Made by a program: the position numbers and the translations under genes. From an uncultured Bacilli bacterium (lineage in GTDB: Bacteria > Bacillota_I > Bacilli_A > RF39 > UBA660): a stretch of DNA of 35,466 bases. Shown piece by piece: positions 8,311 to 15,376 of the stretch. The stretch lies in the NCBI GenBank assembly GCA_947632115.1, contig CANROB010000016.1, positions 1 through 35,466 on the forward strand. Reading direction: 5' to 3'. Numbering within the stretch: the first letter of the stretch is position 1; every line of letters starts with the position of its first letter. The notes under the pieces are model-generated. The model ran no database searches, was not told where the DNA came from, and saw only the letters and a list, made by a program, of their open reading frames with translations.

Positions 8311-8892
8311 ATGATAAAAGTTTTTGTAAATATTCTTACAACTAGTAGATTTTTTCTTTCCTTTTTTCTACCATGGCTTTATCAAAATTCTTCTTATGAC
8401 CGTTTTTTAATGATGATTGTTGCCCTTTTCTTAACGGACACAGTAGATGGCTTTTTAGCTAGAAAATGGAAAGTACAGTCCTTTTATGGGGCTACCATGG
8501 ATACCATAGCCGATAAAACATTAAATATCATTTTACTGATTGCTCTCATTTCTAAATTTCCTGTTTTATGGGGCGTTTTATTAGGAGAACTAGTGATTGC
8601 TCTTATCAATGGTATTGCTTTTTTAACAGGGAAAAAGACACGCGCCAGTATTTTTGGAAAGACAAAAATGTGGTTAGTGGCCTTTGCCGTTATTTTCGGA
8701 TATCTTTCAGATTTTGGTATTTGTAATTCATCTTGGATTGTAGGTAGCACCATTTTAGCTATTACGTCTCAAGTTATTACTATCATTGACTATAGTAAGA
8801 CTCTTCTAAAAGAGAAAAAGACAAATACCCAAAAGGTAAGTTGGCAAACTTTTTGGTTCGATACTGATTTTTATTTAAAAAATAAAATATGA
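8311..8892 (+). CDS. CDP-alcohol phosphatidyltransferase, PgsA-like
   Basis: This 193-aa integral membrane enzyme has the complete CDP-alcohol phosphotransferase signature D-x2-D-G-x2-A-R-x8-G-x3-D-x3-D: Asp43, Asp46, Gly47, Ala50, Arg51, Gly60, Asp64 and Asp68. About five to six helices surround it. Family members swap CMP of CDP-diacylglycerol for an alcohol. The length and gene setting best fit phosphatidylglycerophosphate synthase (PgsA), but cardiolipin or inositol-type enzymes share the motif, so I give no symbol. The basic C-terminal tail ends 10 nt before the next gene, suggesting an operon with the methyltransferase gene. Confidence 0.88.
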   Translation: MIKVFVNILTTSRFFLSFFLPWLYQNSSYDRFLMMIVALFLTDTVDGFLARKWKVQSFYGATMDTIADKTLNIILLIALISKFPVLWGVLLGELVIALINGIAFLTGKKTRASIFGKTKMWLVAFAVIFGYLSDFGICNSSWIVGSTILAITSQVITIIDYSKTLLKEKKTNTQKVSWQTFWFDTDFYLKNKI

Positions 8893-8902
8893 TAGGTGAA
8901 AT

Positions 8903-9787
8903 ATGAATGAAATACCAACTTTTTTAAAAGAAAAAATTCAAAAACAATATCCTTCCTTACAAGATACGATTTTTCTAGGATATCAAGTGGATAGATATCC
9001 TTCTTTTCGGATTAATCGTCTAAAAACGACAAGGGAGGAAATAGAATCTTTTTTAAAGGAAGAGAAAATAGAGTATCAAACCGTTTCCTTTTTCCCTGAT
9101 GCTTTTATCCTTAGGAATCAAAAGGAATCTTATTTAGAAAAAAAAGAATGGTATCAAGAGGGAAAAATTTATGTTCAAAGTCTTTCTTCTATGCTGCCTG
9201 TTTTATTTCTCGATCCAAAAGAAAAGGAAAGTATTTTAGATATGACCTCGGCTCCAGGTGGAAAGACTACAGAGATTGCTTCTCTTACCCAAGATAGGGC
9301 TTTACTGATGGCCTGTGAAAAAAGTAAAATACGATATGAGAAATTAAAATACAATCTAGCAAGACAAGGGGTTAAAAGGATTACGGCTTTAAATCAAGAT
9401 GCTAGAAGTTTAGATGATTATTTTTCTTTCGATAAAATCCTTTTAGATGCTCCTTGTAGCGGGAGTGGAACATTTCATGTAGGAGAGAATTTTTCAGAAG
9501 AACTTTTAGAAAAACTTCCTAAAGTTCAATTAGAACTCCTTCTAAAAGCGAAGAAATTGCTAAAAAAAGGAGGAACCATTCTTTACTCTACTTGTTCTAT
9601 TTTAAAAGAAGAAAATGAAGAAATTGTAAAAGCCGTTTTAAAAGAAGGGGATTTAGAAATAGTACCCATTACTTTAGAAGGGGTACCTCTTTTACCAACT
9701 TCGCTAGAGGGAACAATAACGGTTTTACCAAACAGCCAATATGAAGGATTTTTTATGGCAAAATTACGGAAAAAAGAAGAGGTATAA
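8903..9787 (+). CDS. RsmF/RsmB-type rRNA m5C methyltransferase, short form
   Basis: This S-adenosylmethionine-dependent RNA (cytosine-5) methyltransferase of the NOL1/NOP2/Sun family is 294 aa. Visible motifs are the SAM-binding DMTSAPGGKTT (about 113-123), motif IV DAPCSG with Cys185, and motif VI YSTCSI with Cys231, the likely nucleophile, followed by EENE. The N-terminal RNA-binding segment (FRINRLKTT) is present. The protein stops after the catalytic domain, whereas most RsmF proteins of Bacillota continue for about 150 residues with a C-terminal RNA-binding region. The target (probably 16S rRNA) is inferred from family. The TAA lies in the loop of its own terminator. Confidence 0.9.
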   Translation: MNEIPTFLKEKIQKQYPSLQDTIFLGYQVDRYPSFRINRLKTTREEIESFLKEEKIEYQTVSFFPDAFILRNQKESYLEKKEWYQEGKIYVQSLSSMLPVLFLDPKEKESILDMTSAPGGKTTEIASLTQDRALLMACEKSKIRYEKLKYNLARQGVKRITALNQDARSLDDYFSFDKILLDAPCSGSGTFHVGENFSEELLEKLPKVQLELLLKAKKLLKKGGTILYSTCSILKEENEEIVKAVLKEGDLEIVPITLEGVPLLPTSLEGTITVLPNSQYEGFFMAKLRKKEEV

Positions 9788-9799
9788 TCTTCTTTTTTG
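9770..9799 (+). terminator. Terminator overlapping the methyltransferase stop codon
   Basis: An 11-bp perfect stem (AAAAAAGAAGA / TCTTCTTTTTT) with loop GGTATAA carries the TAA stop in its loop and ends in a T run. The next -35 box begins immediately after, at 9800. Confidence 0.7.
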
Positions 9800-9828
9800 T
9801 TGCAAAATGAAAAAATCTTTCCTATAAT
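9800..9828 (+). promoter_or_regulatory. Promoter of the repeat-protein gene
   Basis: TTGCAA (9800-9805) and TATAAT (9823-9828) have a 17-nt spacer. The promoter lies downstream of the first possible ATG (9797), which fixes the true start at 9851, 22 nt past the -10 box. Confidence 0.75.
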
Positions 9829-9850
9829 AAAAATGAGAGTAGGTGTTTTG

Positions 9851-12800
9851 ATGACATATGCTGAAATGTATAGAAAAATAGAACTTCAAAGAAAAGCGGG
9901 AACCCTTTCTTATGATTGGTTTCAAGAGAACTTTACGTTAGATGAAAGAGTCAATTTAGCAAACACAGATATGGCCTATACAGATGTCTATTTATTTCTC
10001 TTTTCTGAAGAAGAACTTCTTTCTATCAGTAATCGTTTAGAAAGTACAGGAATTCTAAATGTTTTTCCTATTCTATCGGATAAAAACAAACTCTTTTTTC
10101 TGCAAAGTTATACGCAAGATAGTTCTGTTGTTAATTATTTTCCTTCTTTGATTCGTCTTATAGATTCCGATGAATATAAGTTGGAAGCTTGTCGTCTTTT
10201 AGAAGAGGTTAGTGACAAGGCAGATATTGTTGCCTCTCTTTCTTCTGATGATTTAAAGGAATCCCTTCTTTCAGAGTATCGAGGAGAAGAGCGAATTAGA
10301 ATCATTACGAGTTTAGAAGATGATAAAAGGAAAGAAAAATATATTCGTATAGGATCGCATATGGAAGAGATTATTGCTTCCCTTTCTTCTGATGAATTAA
10401 AGGCATCTTATTTAAGAAAATATCAATTGATCCTCTCACAACAGAAAAAAGCTCGTATTATTTCTAGTTTTGAATCTGCTGACAGAAAAATTTCTTATTT
10501 GAAATATGTAAGAGAGAGTTCTGCTCGTGCGGATATCATTGCTACCTTAGAGCCAGATGAAGCACTTTCGTATTTGCCAACTATTTCTAAAGATGAAGAC
10601 CGTTTACAAGTGCTTTATCAGTTAAATAATGAATATATTGCAAAAGCTATTCCTATATTAGGAGATAAAGCTGCTTTAGAATTAGTCGAAAACTTTTTAC
10701 TCGATTATCAAAAGGGTGCTTTTCTATCTCGTTTTTCTCAAAAGCAAATAGGGAGCATCCTAGAATCTTATCAAGATACTTCTTTAGTATTAGAACAAGT
10801 TTTAGCTTTAAAGGATTTTTCTAAAATAGAAGTATTTATTAGCCATTTAGAAAATTTTCCTCCTTATTTAGAAAGTTATGAACCATTAATAGCTTCTTTT
10901 GCCGAACATTATCAAGTTTCTAAAGAACGCCTAACAACATTAGCAGAACTTACTTCGATGCAAGTATTATCGTTCATGAAGGGGAAAAATATTCAAACAC
11001 TCCTACACTTAGAAGAAGAGGATTTTAATCATATTTTATCGTTCTTTGCGAAAAATAAAACCACCTTGAAAGAATCCACTTTAAATGATATTTTAAATTC
11101 TTTATTACAACGACAATTTAAAGTACAAAATCCTGACACTATGGATATTTTCTCTCATATCCTTCATGCGATACAACTAAAAGATATGGATGAGGCACAG
11201 GCGTTGCTATTAAAAATAAATGAATCTTGTCCTTTTCTTCCTTTCTTACAAGAAAAAGGAATATCAAAAGAAGAATTCCTTCAAGGCTTATTTCAAGAAA
11301 ATGAAAATATGCGTGGTATTTTACGGGAGATAGCGGGACAATATTTGGTGAAAGAAAAGAATCAATATATTCAGGATAATCTGGAAAATATGCGTCAAAA
11401 ATGCTTAGAACAATGTTTTGAAAAGACGACTTTTATTAAGGAGGCCATGCAGAAAATTTCCTTTGAATTTTTAATGGATAGTTTGAATTCTATGTCTCAT
11501 GCTTTCTTTACTAAAGAGGATAGGGAACTTATTGATAATCCTGACCTTTTAAAACAAGTTTATCAGTTTAAACAAAATCCTCGTTCCTACGGAAAAGAAA
11601 TTCCTTTAGAAGTAAAACGGTCTTTAATTACGTATCAACATATTTTTGGTGTCCTTTTTGAAAGAGGAATATTAAATTTTGTTTCCCCTTTAAAAGCCCA
11701 AAAGGAATATCATTTGCCAGAGAGAAATCCTGCATTTTTGTTATCGACTTTAAGTGAACTAGATATTTCTCATCTTCTTGAGGTTGCTAAAAAAAATCCA
11801 GAGATGTATCAAAAGTTATTAGAAGTTTTAGATAAGTATCAATTCCTAGCTTGGGGAGAATCTTTTAGTCCTTTTTTGCAAGAATGTGATTTATATTTTG
11901 ATGCCAGTACAGTTGCTAATCTTTTAAATAACTTTTCAGAATTTTATCCAAAATTACAAGGACAAAAGGGTTCAGCGAATGCTCCAGATATTACCATTAC
12001 AAGGCTCATTGATCAAGCAAATTGTTATGGGTCTGATTCTATTCGTTATTCCCAAATTTTTGGAAGACAAGATTATCAATTGCTAAGTGCGAATCCGGCT
12101 CCCAATAGTGCTTCTATGAAACGAAAAGAGCGGTTAGAAATTGCTCTTAAAAAGGTAAAACAACTCTATAAACGAGATAGTATCCCTGTTCCTGCTATTC
12201 AAAAAGAATATACCTTACCAAATGGGAAAAAGATTTTAGTCGAAGTAGGAAATGTTTCTGATATGAGCAATTTAACCCTAGGTGAGAGAACAGGTGCTTG
12301 TATGAGGATTGGAGGAGCAGGGGAGTCTCTTTATAACTTTTGCTTAGAGAATCCAAATGGATTTCACATTACTTTTCACAATGCTGAAACGAAAGAATTG
12401 ATTAGTCGAGTAAGTGCTTTTCGTAATGGAAACTTGTGTTGTCTTAATCAACTTAGAAATAGTTTATCAAAAGAGTATTCTAATAAAGATTTAATCTTTA
12501 CTTGTAAAGAGGTTGCAAATGATTTTCTTTCTATGACAAAAAGTGATACTTATCCTATTGATCAGGTTATTATTTCAAAAGATTTTGCTATGCAAGAAAG
12601 TAATGATAAAAGAGTAGATTTAGAGGTAGAAAACATTAAAGCTGGCTTAGGGAACTTTTATAGTGATGTTTCTGAAAATGCTGTTTCGCTTGCCAGTAGA
12701 GAAGAGGTAAAAATTCAGTTAGGAAAAAATCGTGTAACTCGTTATGCTCCTCCTCGTTCTCTTCCTAAAACCTATCAGGGAGAGGCGGCTATTTCTGATT

Positions 12801-13045
12801 TAGAACATATGGAAGCCTTACGACAACATTTAAATGGGGTTTCTCTAGATGAGATAGAAATTCCTTCCTTTACCAATGTCGATGCTTGTATTATTGGACC
12901 AGATTGGTATGTAGCTTCTTTAAGTGGTGAGATTAAAAAGGTCCTTTTTGAAGGTAGTTCAGATAAACGAGCTCGTCAGGAAATGGAACAAGCTGCATCA
13001 AAATTGGCAGAAGAATTTACTTATCAAGGAGGGTATGAACGATGA
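9851..13045 (+). CDS. Large helical-repeat protein of unknown function with C-terminal GNAT-like region
   Basis: The protein is 1064 aa from the ATG at 9851, chosen because the promoter and AGGTG ribosome binding site lie between it and the earlier ATG at 9797. I do not recognise a named family. Residues about 120-250 contain at least five tandem repeats of about 25 residues with core I-I-x-S-L-x-S-D-x-x-K-x-x-Y-L, predicted to form a helical solenoid. Residues about 330-760 are also largely helical. Around 785-910 the style changes to an alpha/beta region with GERTGACMRIGGAG and ISRVSAFRNGN. This resembles, from memory, an acyltransferase-like (GNAT) domain found in some large phage and Bacillota proteins; that is tentative. 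No signal peptide or membrane helix is seen, so it should be cytosolic. It overlaps the next gene by ATGA. Confidence 0.8.
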   Translation: MTYAEMYRKIELQRKAGTLSYDWFQENFTLDERVNLANTDMAYTDVYLFLFSEEELLSISNRLESTGILNVFPILSDKNKLFFLQSYTQDSSVVNYFPSLIRLIDSDEYKLEACRLLEEVSDKADIVASLSSDDLKESLLSEYRGEERIRIITSLEDDKRKEKYIRIGSHMEEIIASLSSDELKASYLRKYQLILSQQKKARIISSFESADRKISYLKYVRESSARADIIATLEPDEALSYLPTISKDEDRLQVLYQLNNEYIAKAIPILGDKAALELVENFLLDYQKGAFLSRFSQKQIGSILESYQDTSLVLEQVLALKDFSKIEVFISHLENFPPYLESYEPLIASFAEHYQVSKERLTTLAELTSMQVLSFMKGKNIQTLLHLEEEDFNHILSFFAKNKTTLKESTLNDILNSLLQRQFKVQNPDTMDIFSHILHAIQLKDMDEAQALLLKINESCPFLPFLQEKGISKEEFLQGLFQENENMRGILREIAGQYLVKEKNQYIQDNLENMRQKCLEQCFEKTTFIKEAMQKISFEFLMDSLNSMSHAFFTKEDRELIDNPDLLKQVYQFKQNPRSYGKEIPLEVKRSLITYQHIFGVLFERGILNFVSPLKAQKEYHLPERNPAFLLSTLSELDISHLLEVAKKNPEMYQKLLEVLDKYQFLAWGESFSPFLQECDLYFDASTVANLLNNFSEFYPKLQGQKGSANAPDITITRLIDQANCYGSDSIRYSQIFGRQDYQLLSANPAPNSASMKRKERLEIALKKVKQLYKRDSIPVPAIQKEYTLPNGKKILVEVGNVSDMSNLTLGERTGACMRIGGAGESLYNFCLENPNGFHITFHNAETKELISRVSAFRNGNLCCLNQLRNSLSKEYSNKDLIFTCKEVANDFLSMTKSDTYPIDQVIISKDFAMQESNDKRVDLEVENIKAGLGNFYSDVSENAVSLASREEVKIQLGKNRVTRYAPPRSLPKTYQGEAAISDLEHMEALRQHLNGVSLDEIEIPSFTNVDACIIGPDWYVASLSGEIKKVLFEGSSDKRARQEMEQAASKLAEEFTYQGGYER
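10217..10600 (+). repeat. Tandem ~25-residue repeats coded within the large protein
   Basis: Five consecutive units can be aligned by eye: ADIVASLSSDDLKESLLSEY, IRIITSLEDDKRKEKYIRI, EEIIASLSSDELKASYLRKY, ARIISSFESADRKISYLKY and ADIIATLEPDEALSYL. The DNA is diverged, so this is an old protein-level repeat rather than a recent duplication. Confidence 0.8.
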
Positions 13046-13266
13046 AAAATTATGGAAAAATCAAAGACTATAATGGTTATACGGGTAATATTTTAGGAGT
13101 GGATGGAAAAAACTATTTACTGCTTCAAAAAGAAATTGTAGAAGGAAAAGCAGAAGTAGATCAAAATGTATCTTTTTTGGCAGAGACTTATGAAACGGCA
13201 GAAGAAAAAGAAAATATTGCTCGTTTTGTCAAAGTATTAACATTAGAAAGCCAAAAGAAAAAGTAA
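13042..13266 (+). CDS. Small OB-fold-like (cold-shock-like) protein
   Basis: This 74-aa protein is translationally coupled to the large repeat protein through an ATGA overlap. YGKIKDYNGYTGNI, then a DG turn, KNYLLLQKEI, and later VDQNVSFLAE and ENIARFVKV follow the strand order of a cold-shock domain. The aromatic RNP1 residues that bind nucleic acid (KGFGFI in CspA) are replaced by YTGNI, so ordinary single-stranded RNA binding may be lost. The fold assignment is by pattern and is tentative. Its coupling suggests that it works with the large protein. The stop codon lies inside the terminator stem. Confidence 0.75.
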   Translation: MKNYGKIKDYNGYTGNILGVDGKNYLLLQKEIVEGKAEVDQNVSFLAETYETAEEKENIARFVKVLTLESQKKK

Positions 13267-13285
13267 AAAAGTACTTTTTCTTTTT
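13253..13285 (+). terminator. Terminator containing the stop codon
   Basis: GAAAAAGTA / TACTTTTTC pairs perfectly and extends with four A-T pairs on the outside; the loop is AAAAAG. The TAA at 13264-13266 is at the top of the stem. A T run follows. Confidence 0.7.
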
Positions 13286-13348
13286 ACATTCATCAAAAAT
13301 ATTTATGAAAGTAGAAGAAAAGGTTAGAATAACAGAAACGAAAGAATA

Positions 13349-13357
13349 TGTTATAAT
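13349..13357 (+). promoter_or_regulatory. Extended -10 promoter
   Basis: TGTTATAAT is an extended -10 box. GGTGAT follows 7 nt later and precedes the ATG at 13374. Because the earlier in-frame ATG (13305) is upstream of this promoter, 13374 is the better start. Confidence 0.6.
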
Positions 13358-13373
13358 GAAGATGGTGATAAAA

Positions 13374-13832
13374 ATGAAATGGGTGGAAAAAGGAAGAAGA
13401 TTCATGCAGGATCGGTATGGAACAGATGAACTTTATACCTTTCTTTTATATATTTATGTCGCGCTTCTTTGTTTTGATTTACTTTTTCATAATTGGATTT
13501 TATCTATCGTTGTCATCGTAGAATTTACTATCATGTTTTATCGAGTATTTTCCAAAAACAAAAAAAGAAGAAGAAAAGAAAATGAACTCTATTTAAAAAT
13601 AAAAGAAAAATTAGTGGCACCTTTTTTGTCTTTGCAAAGAAGATGGAAAGATAAAGATACTTTAATTTATAAAAAATGTTCCCGTTGTAAAACGACTTTA
13701 AGAATTCCTCTACCTAGTGAAAGAGGAATAAAACATGTCACTTGTCCAAAGTGTAAAAAACGATTAACGGTTTTATGTCTTCGAAAAGTGAAAGTAGAAA
13801 TTTTTAACAAAGATGGGAAACGGAAAAAATAA
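13374..13832 (+). CDS. Membrane protein with cytoplasmic zinc ribbon
   Basis: The protein is 152 aa from the ATG at 13374. The N-terminus (RFMQDRYGTDELYTFLL) leads into two hydrophobic helices at about 20-37 and 41-56. A very basic stretch (KNKKRRRKEN) then marks the cytoplasmic side. The C-terminal part has a four-cysteine zinc ribbon, CSRC (102-105) and CPKC (124-127). It resembles a family of short conserved membrane proteins common in Clostridia and related Bacillota whose function is not known to me. The ribbon may bind nucleic acid or a protein partner; nothing in the neighbourhood decides this. Confidence 0.82.
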   Translation: MKWVEKGRRFMQDRYGTDELYTFLLYIYVALLCFDLLFHNWILSIVVIVEFTIMFYRVFSKNKKRRRKENELYLKIKEKLVAPFLSLQRRWKDKDTLIYKKCSRCKTTLRIPLPSERGIKHVTCPKCKKRLTVLCLRKVKVEIFNKDGKRKK

Positions 13833-13838
13833 TTTTTA

Positions 13839-13867
13839 TTTACAAATAAGAAAAAGTTTGCTATTTT
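13839..13867 (+). promoter_or_regulatory. Putative promoter of the small membrane protein gene
   Basis: TTTACA (13839-13844) and TATTTT (13862-13867) are 17 nt apart; the ATG follows at 13892 after AAGGAAG. The -10 box is a poor match, so this is moderate evidence. Confidence 0.45.
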
Positions 13868-13891
13868 TATTTTGAAGTAAGGAAGTGTTTT

Positions 13892-14197
13892 ATGAATTAT
13901 AATAACTATAACCATACCTATCAACCAATGCAACAGCCAATGTATCCACAGGGCTATTCGAATTATCCAACTTATATTCCTCCAGAATATAGGCCAATTT
14001 CGATGTGGGGATATTTTGGATATCAAATCCTTTTTGCCATTCCCGTTATTGGTTGGATTATGTTATTAGTTTTCGCGTTAGGAGGAACTTCTAACATCAA
14101 TGTGCGTAATTTCGCCCGGTCTTATTTTTGTATTCTAATTATTTTAGTGGTGATTATTATTAGTGCTGGAGTTCTAGGAGTAATAGTAGGATCATAG
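13892..14197 (+). CDS. Small two-helix membrane protein with Tyr/Pro/Gln-rich N-terminus
   Basis: This 101-aa protein has a disordered N-terminal tail of about 35 residues rich in Asn, Tyr, Pro and Gln (YIPPEYRPISMWGY). Two hydrophobic helices follow (about 42-64 and 81-99), separated by GGTSNINVRNFARSYF, a short loop that looks conserved-family-like. The topology suggests both tails face one side of the membrane. I recognise the general type from gut Bacillota but know no function. It is expressed alone, between its own promoter and a strong terminator. Confidence 0.8.
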   Translation: MNYNNYNHTYQPMQQPMYPQGYSNYPTYIPPEYRPISMWGYFGYQILFAIPVIGWIMLLVFALGGTSNINVRNFARSYFCILIILVVIIISAGVLGVIVGS

Positions 14198-14203
14198 GAC
14201 TCT

Positions 14204-14226
14204 AAAAAGGATTTTATCCTTTTTTT
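14204..14226 (+). terminator. Intrinsic terminator
   Basis: AAAAAGGAT / ATCCTTTTT pairs perfectly with a 3-nt loop and is followed by more T residues, 6 nt after the TAG. Confidence 0.8.
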
Positions 14227-14245
14227 ATTTATTTTGAAAAAATGC

Positions 14246-14276
14246 TTGACCTTCCCCTTAGGGAATGGTCTATGAT
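14246..14276 (+). promoter_or_regulatory. MerR-type promoter with 19-bp spacer and operator dyad
   Basis: TTGACC (14246-14251) and TATGAT (14271-14276) are separated by 19 bp instead of 17, the signature of promoters that MerR regulators activate by twisting the DNA. A 23-bp dyad (14248-14270) fills the spacer, with outer half-sites GACC / GGTC and inner CCCT / AGGG; 9 of 11 pairs match. The regulator gene starts 20 nt downstream, implying autoregulation. Confidence 0.88.
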
Positions 14277-14296
14277 GAAGACGAAAGGAGGAGAAC

Positions 14297-14941
14297 ATGC
14301 TAATTAATGAGGTAGAATCGATTGTTGGTCTTTCTAAAAAGAGCATTCGTTACTACGAAGAAAATGGACTTTTGAAACCGAAACGGAAAGAAGAAAATGG
14401 ATATCGAATCTATGATGAAGAAGATATTAAAAAGTTAAAAGTGATTAAGTTTTTGCGTGAACTAGGGGTTCCTATTAAAGAATTACAAGAACTAGAAAAG
14501 GGAACTTTAAAGTTAGCGGAATGTATGGAAGAAAGAATTTATAAGATTACTAAATTAGAGGAAGACTATGAAAGTGTCAAAGAGATGTGTTTAGAAATTC
14601 AAAAAAGTAAGGACACTTTTCAAGATATCGATATGACACATTATTTTGAGAAAATGAATATATTGAATAAGAAAGGATTTACGATGAGAGATATTCAAAA
14701 AGATCATTCTAAAAAAATAAAAGGAGCTATCCTCTCCAGCGCTATTTTTTCTTTTCTCTTCTTATTTTTAATGGGGTTAATTACGTATTTTCAATGGATA
14801 GAAGAAGAAAAAATGCCTTGGTTTTTATATGTGTTTTTCCTATTAGTTTTAGGAATTCCTATTATTGGAATTGTGTATAACTTGATAGAACGAATTCGTG
14901 AAATAAAGAAAGGTGAGGAAGATGAAGCTAGTAAATATTGA
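14297..14941 (+). CDS. Membrane-anchored MerR-family transcriptional regulator
   Basis: This 214-aa protein has a standard MerR N-terminal DNA-binding domain: helix-turn-helix VGLSKKSIRYYEENGLLKP, then NGYRIYDEEDIKKLKVIKFLRELGVPIKEL. A dimerisation helix follows at about 75-120. In place of a soluble effector domain there are two strong membrane helices (about 146-167 and 175-197) and a short charged tail. No metal-binding cysteine cluster is seen. It should therefore bind its operator (14248-14270) while tethered to the membrane. AAAGGAGGAG precedes the start. The last 20 nt overlap the YbjQ-family gene, so the two are coupled. The signal sensed is unknown; a membrane or envelope cue is an inference from the anchor. 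Confidence 0.88.
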   Translation: MLINEVESIVGLSKKSIRYYEENGLLKPKRKEENGYRIYDEEDIKKLKVIKFLRELGVPIKELQELEKGTLKLAECMEERIYKITKLEEDYESVKEMCLEIQKSKDTFQDIDMTHYFEKMNILNKKGFTMRDIQKDHSKKIKGAILSSAIFSFLFLFLMGLITYFQWIEEEKMPWFLYVFFLLVLGIPIIGIVYNLIERIREIKKGEEDEASKY

Positions 14942-15245
14942 TTATATTCCTGGTGAGGAGATTGAAGAAGCCCTAGGAATTGTAAAAGGTCAAATTGTTC
15001 AATCAAAAAATATTGGAAGAGATTTTATGGCCGGAATGAAGACGATTGTTGGAGGAGAAATTAAAAGTTATACGGATATGATTTCCCTAGCAAGACAAAT
15101 GGCTACGAAAAGGATGGTAGAAGATGCAGAGAGCCTAGGAGCAGATGCCATTATCAACATTCGATTCGGTTCCTCTTCTGTCATGGGAGGAGCTGCTGAA
15201 ATTATTGCGTATGGAACGGCTGTCAAATTAAAAAAGAAGCAATAG
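14922..15245 (+). CDS. YbjQ/UPF0145-family protein
   Basis: The protein is 107 aa from the ATG at 14922. A GTG at 14913 is in frame, but AGGTGAGG at 14911-14918 is the ribosome binding site for 14922. The family features are present: N-terminal IDYIPGEEIEEALGIVKG, the central GRDFMAGMKTIVGGEI, LARQMATKRMVEDAESLGADAIINIRF, and the C-terminal AYGTAVKL. YbjQ proteins form pentamers and are loosely annotated as heavy-metal binding, though the role is not established. It lies inside the MerR operon, overlapping its regulator, so it is the likely target of that regulator. Confidence 0.9.
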   Translation: MKLVNIDYIPGEEIEEALGIVKGQIVQSKNIGRDFMAGMKTIVGGEIKSYTDMISLARQMATKRMVEDAESLGADAIINIRFGSSSVMGGAAEIIAYGTAVKLKKKQ

Positions 15246-15265
15246 CATTTCTATTGCTTTTTTTT
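15237..15265 (+). terminator. Terminator containing the YbjQ stop codon
   Basis: AAGCAATAG / CTATTGCTT pairs perfectly with loop CATTT and is followed by six T. The TAG stop (15243-15245) forms the top of the 5' arm. Confidence 0.88.
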
Positions 15266-15315
15266 GGGAATATTTTTATAATGAACTTATATAATGAGTA
15301 ACTTAGAAAAGAAAA

Positions 15316-15359
15316 TTAAGAAATTCTTAAGGTTTAACAAGTTAGAAAACTGTTATAAT
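15316..15359 (+). promoter_or_regulatory. Promoter region with upstream palindrome
   Basis: TGTTATAAT (TATAAT at 15354-15359) is an extended -10 box upstream of AAGGAGG (15366-15372) and the ATG at 15377. A short palindrome TTAAG-AAATT-CTTAA (15316-15330) lies in the -40 region, and two imperfect direct copies of a TTAGAAAA element flank it (about 15303-15310 and 15342-15349). This could be a regulator site for the ABC transporter, but no regulator gene is adjacent. Confidence 0.5.
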
Positions 15360-15376
15360 GAATATAAGGAGGATTT

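Noticed and set aside
9797..9850. Earlier start for the large repeat protein
   Set aside because: The -10 box lies at 9823-9828, inside this extension, and AGGTG precedes 9851.
13305..13373. Earlier start for the zinc-ribbon membrane protein
   Set aside because: The extended -10 box at 13349-13357 lies inside it; 13374 has the GGTGAT site.
13821..13841. Terminator between the two small membrane protein genes
   Set aside because: Only a few A-T pairs can form, and the region contains the next gene's -35 box.
14248..14270. Dyad as a terminator hairpin
   Set aside because: It has no T tail and exactly fills the 19-bp spacer of a promoter, so it is an operator.
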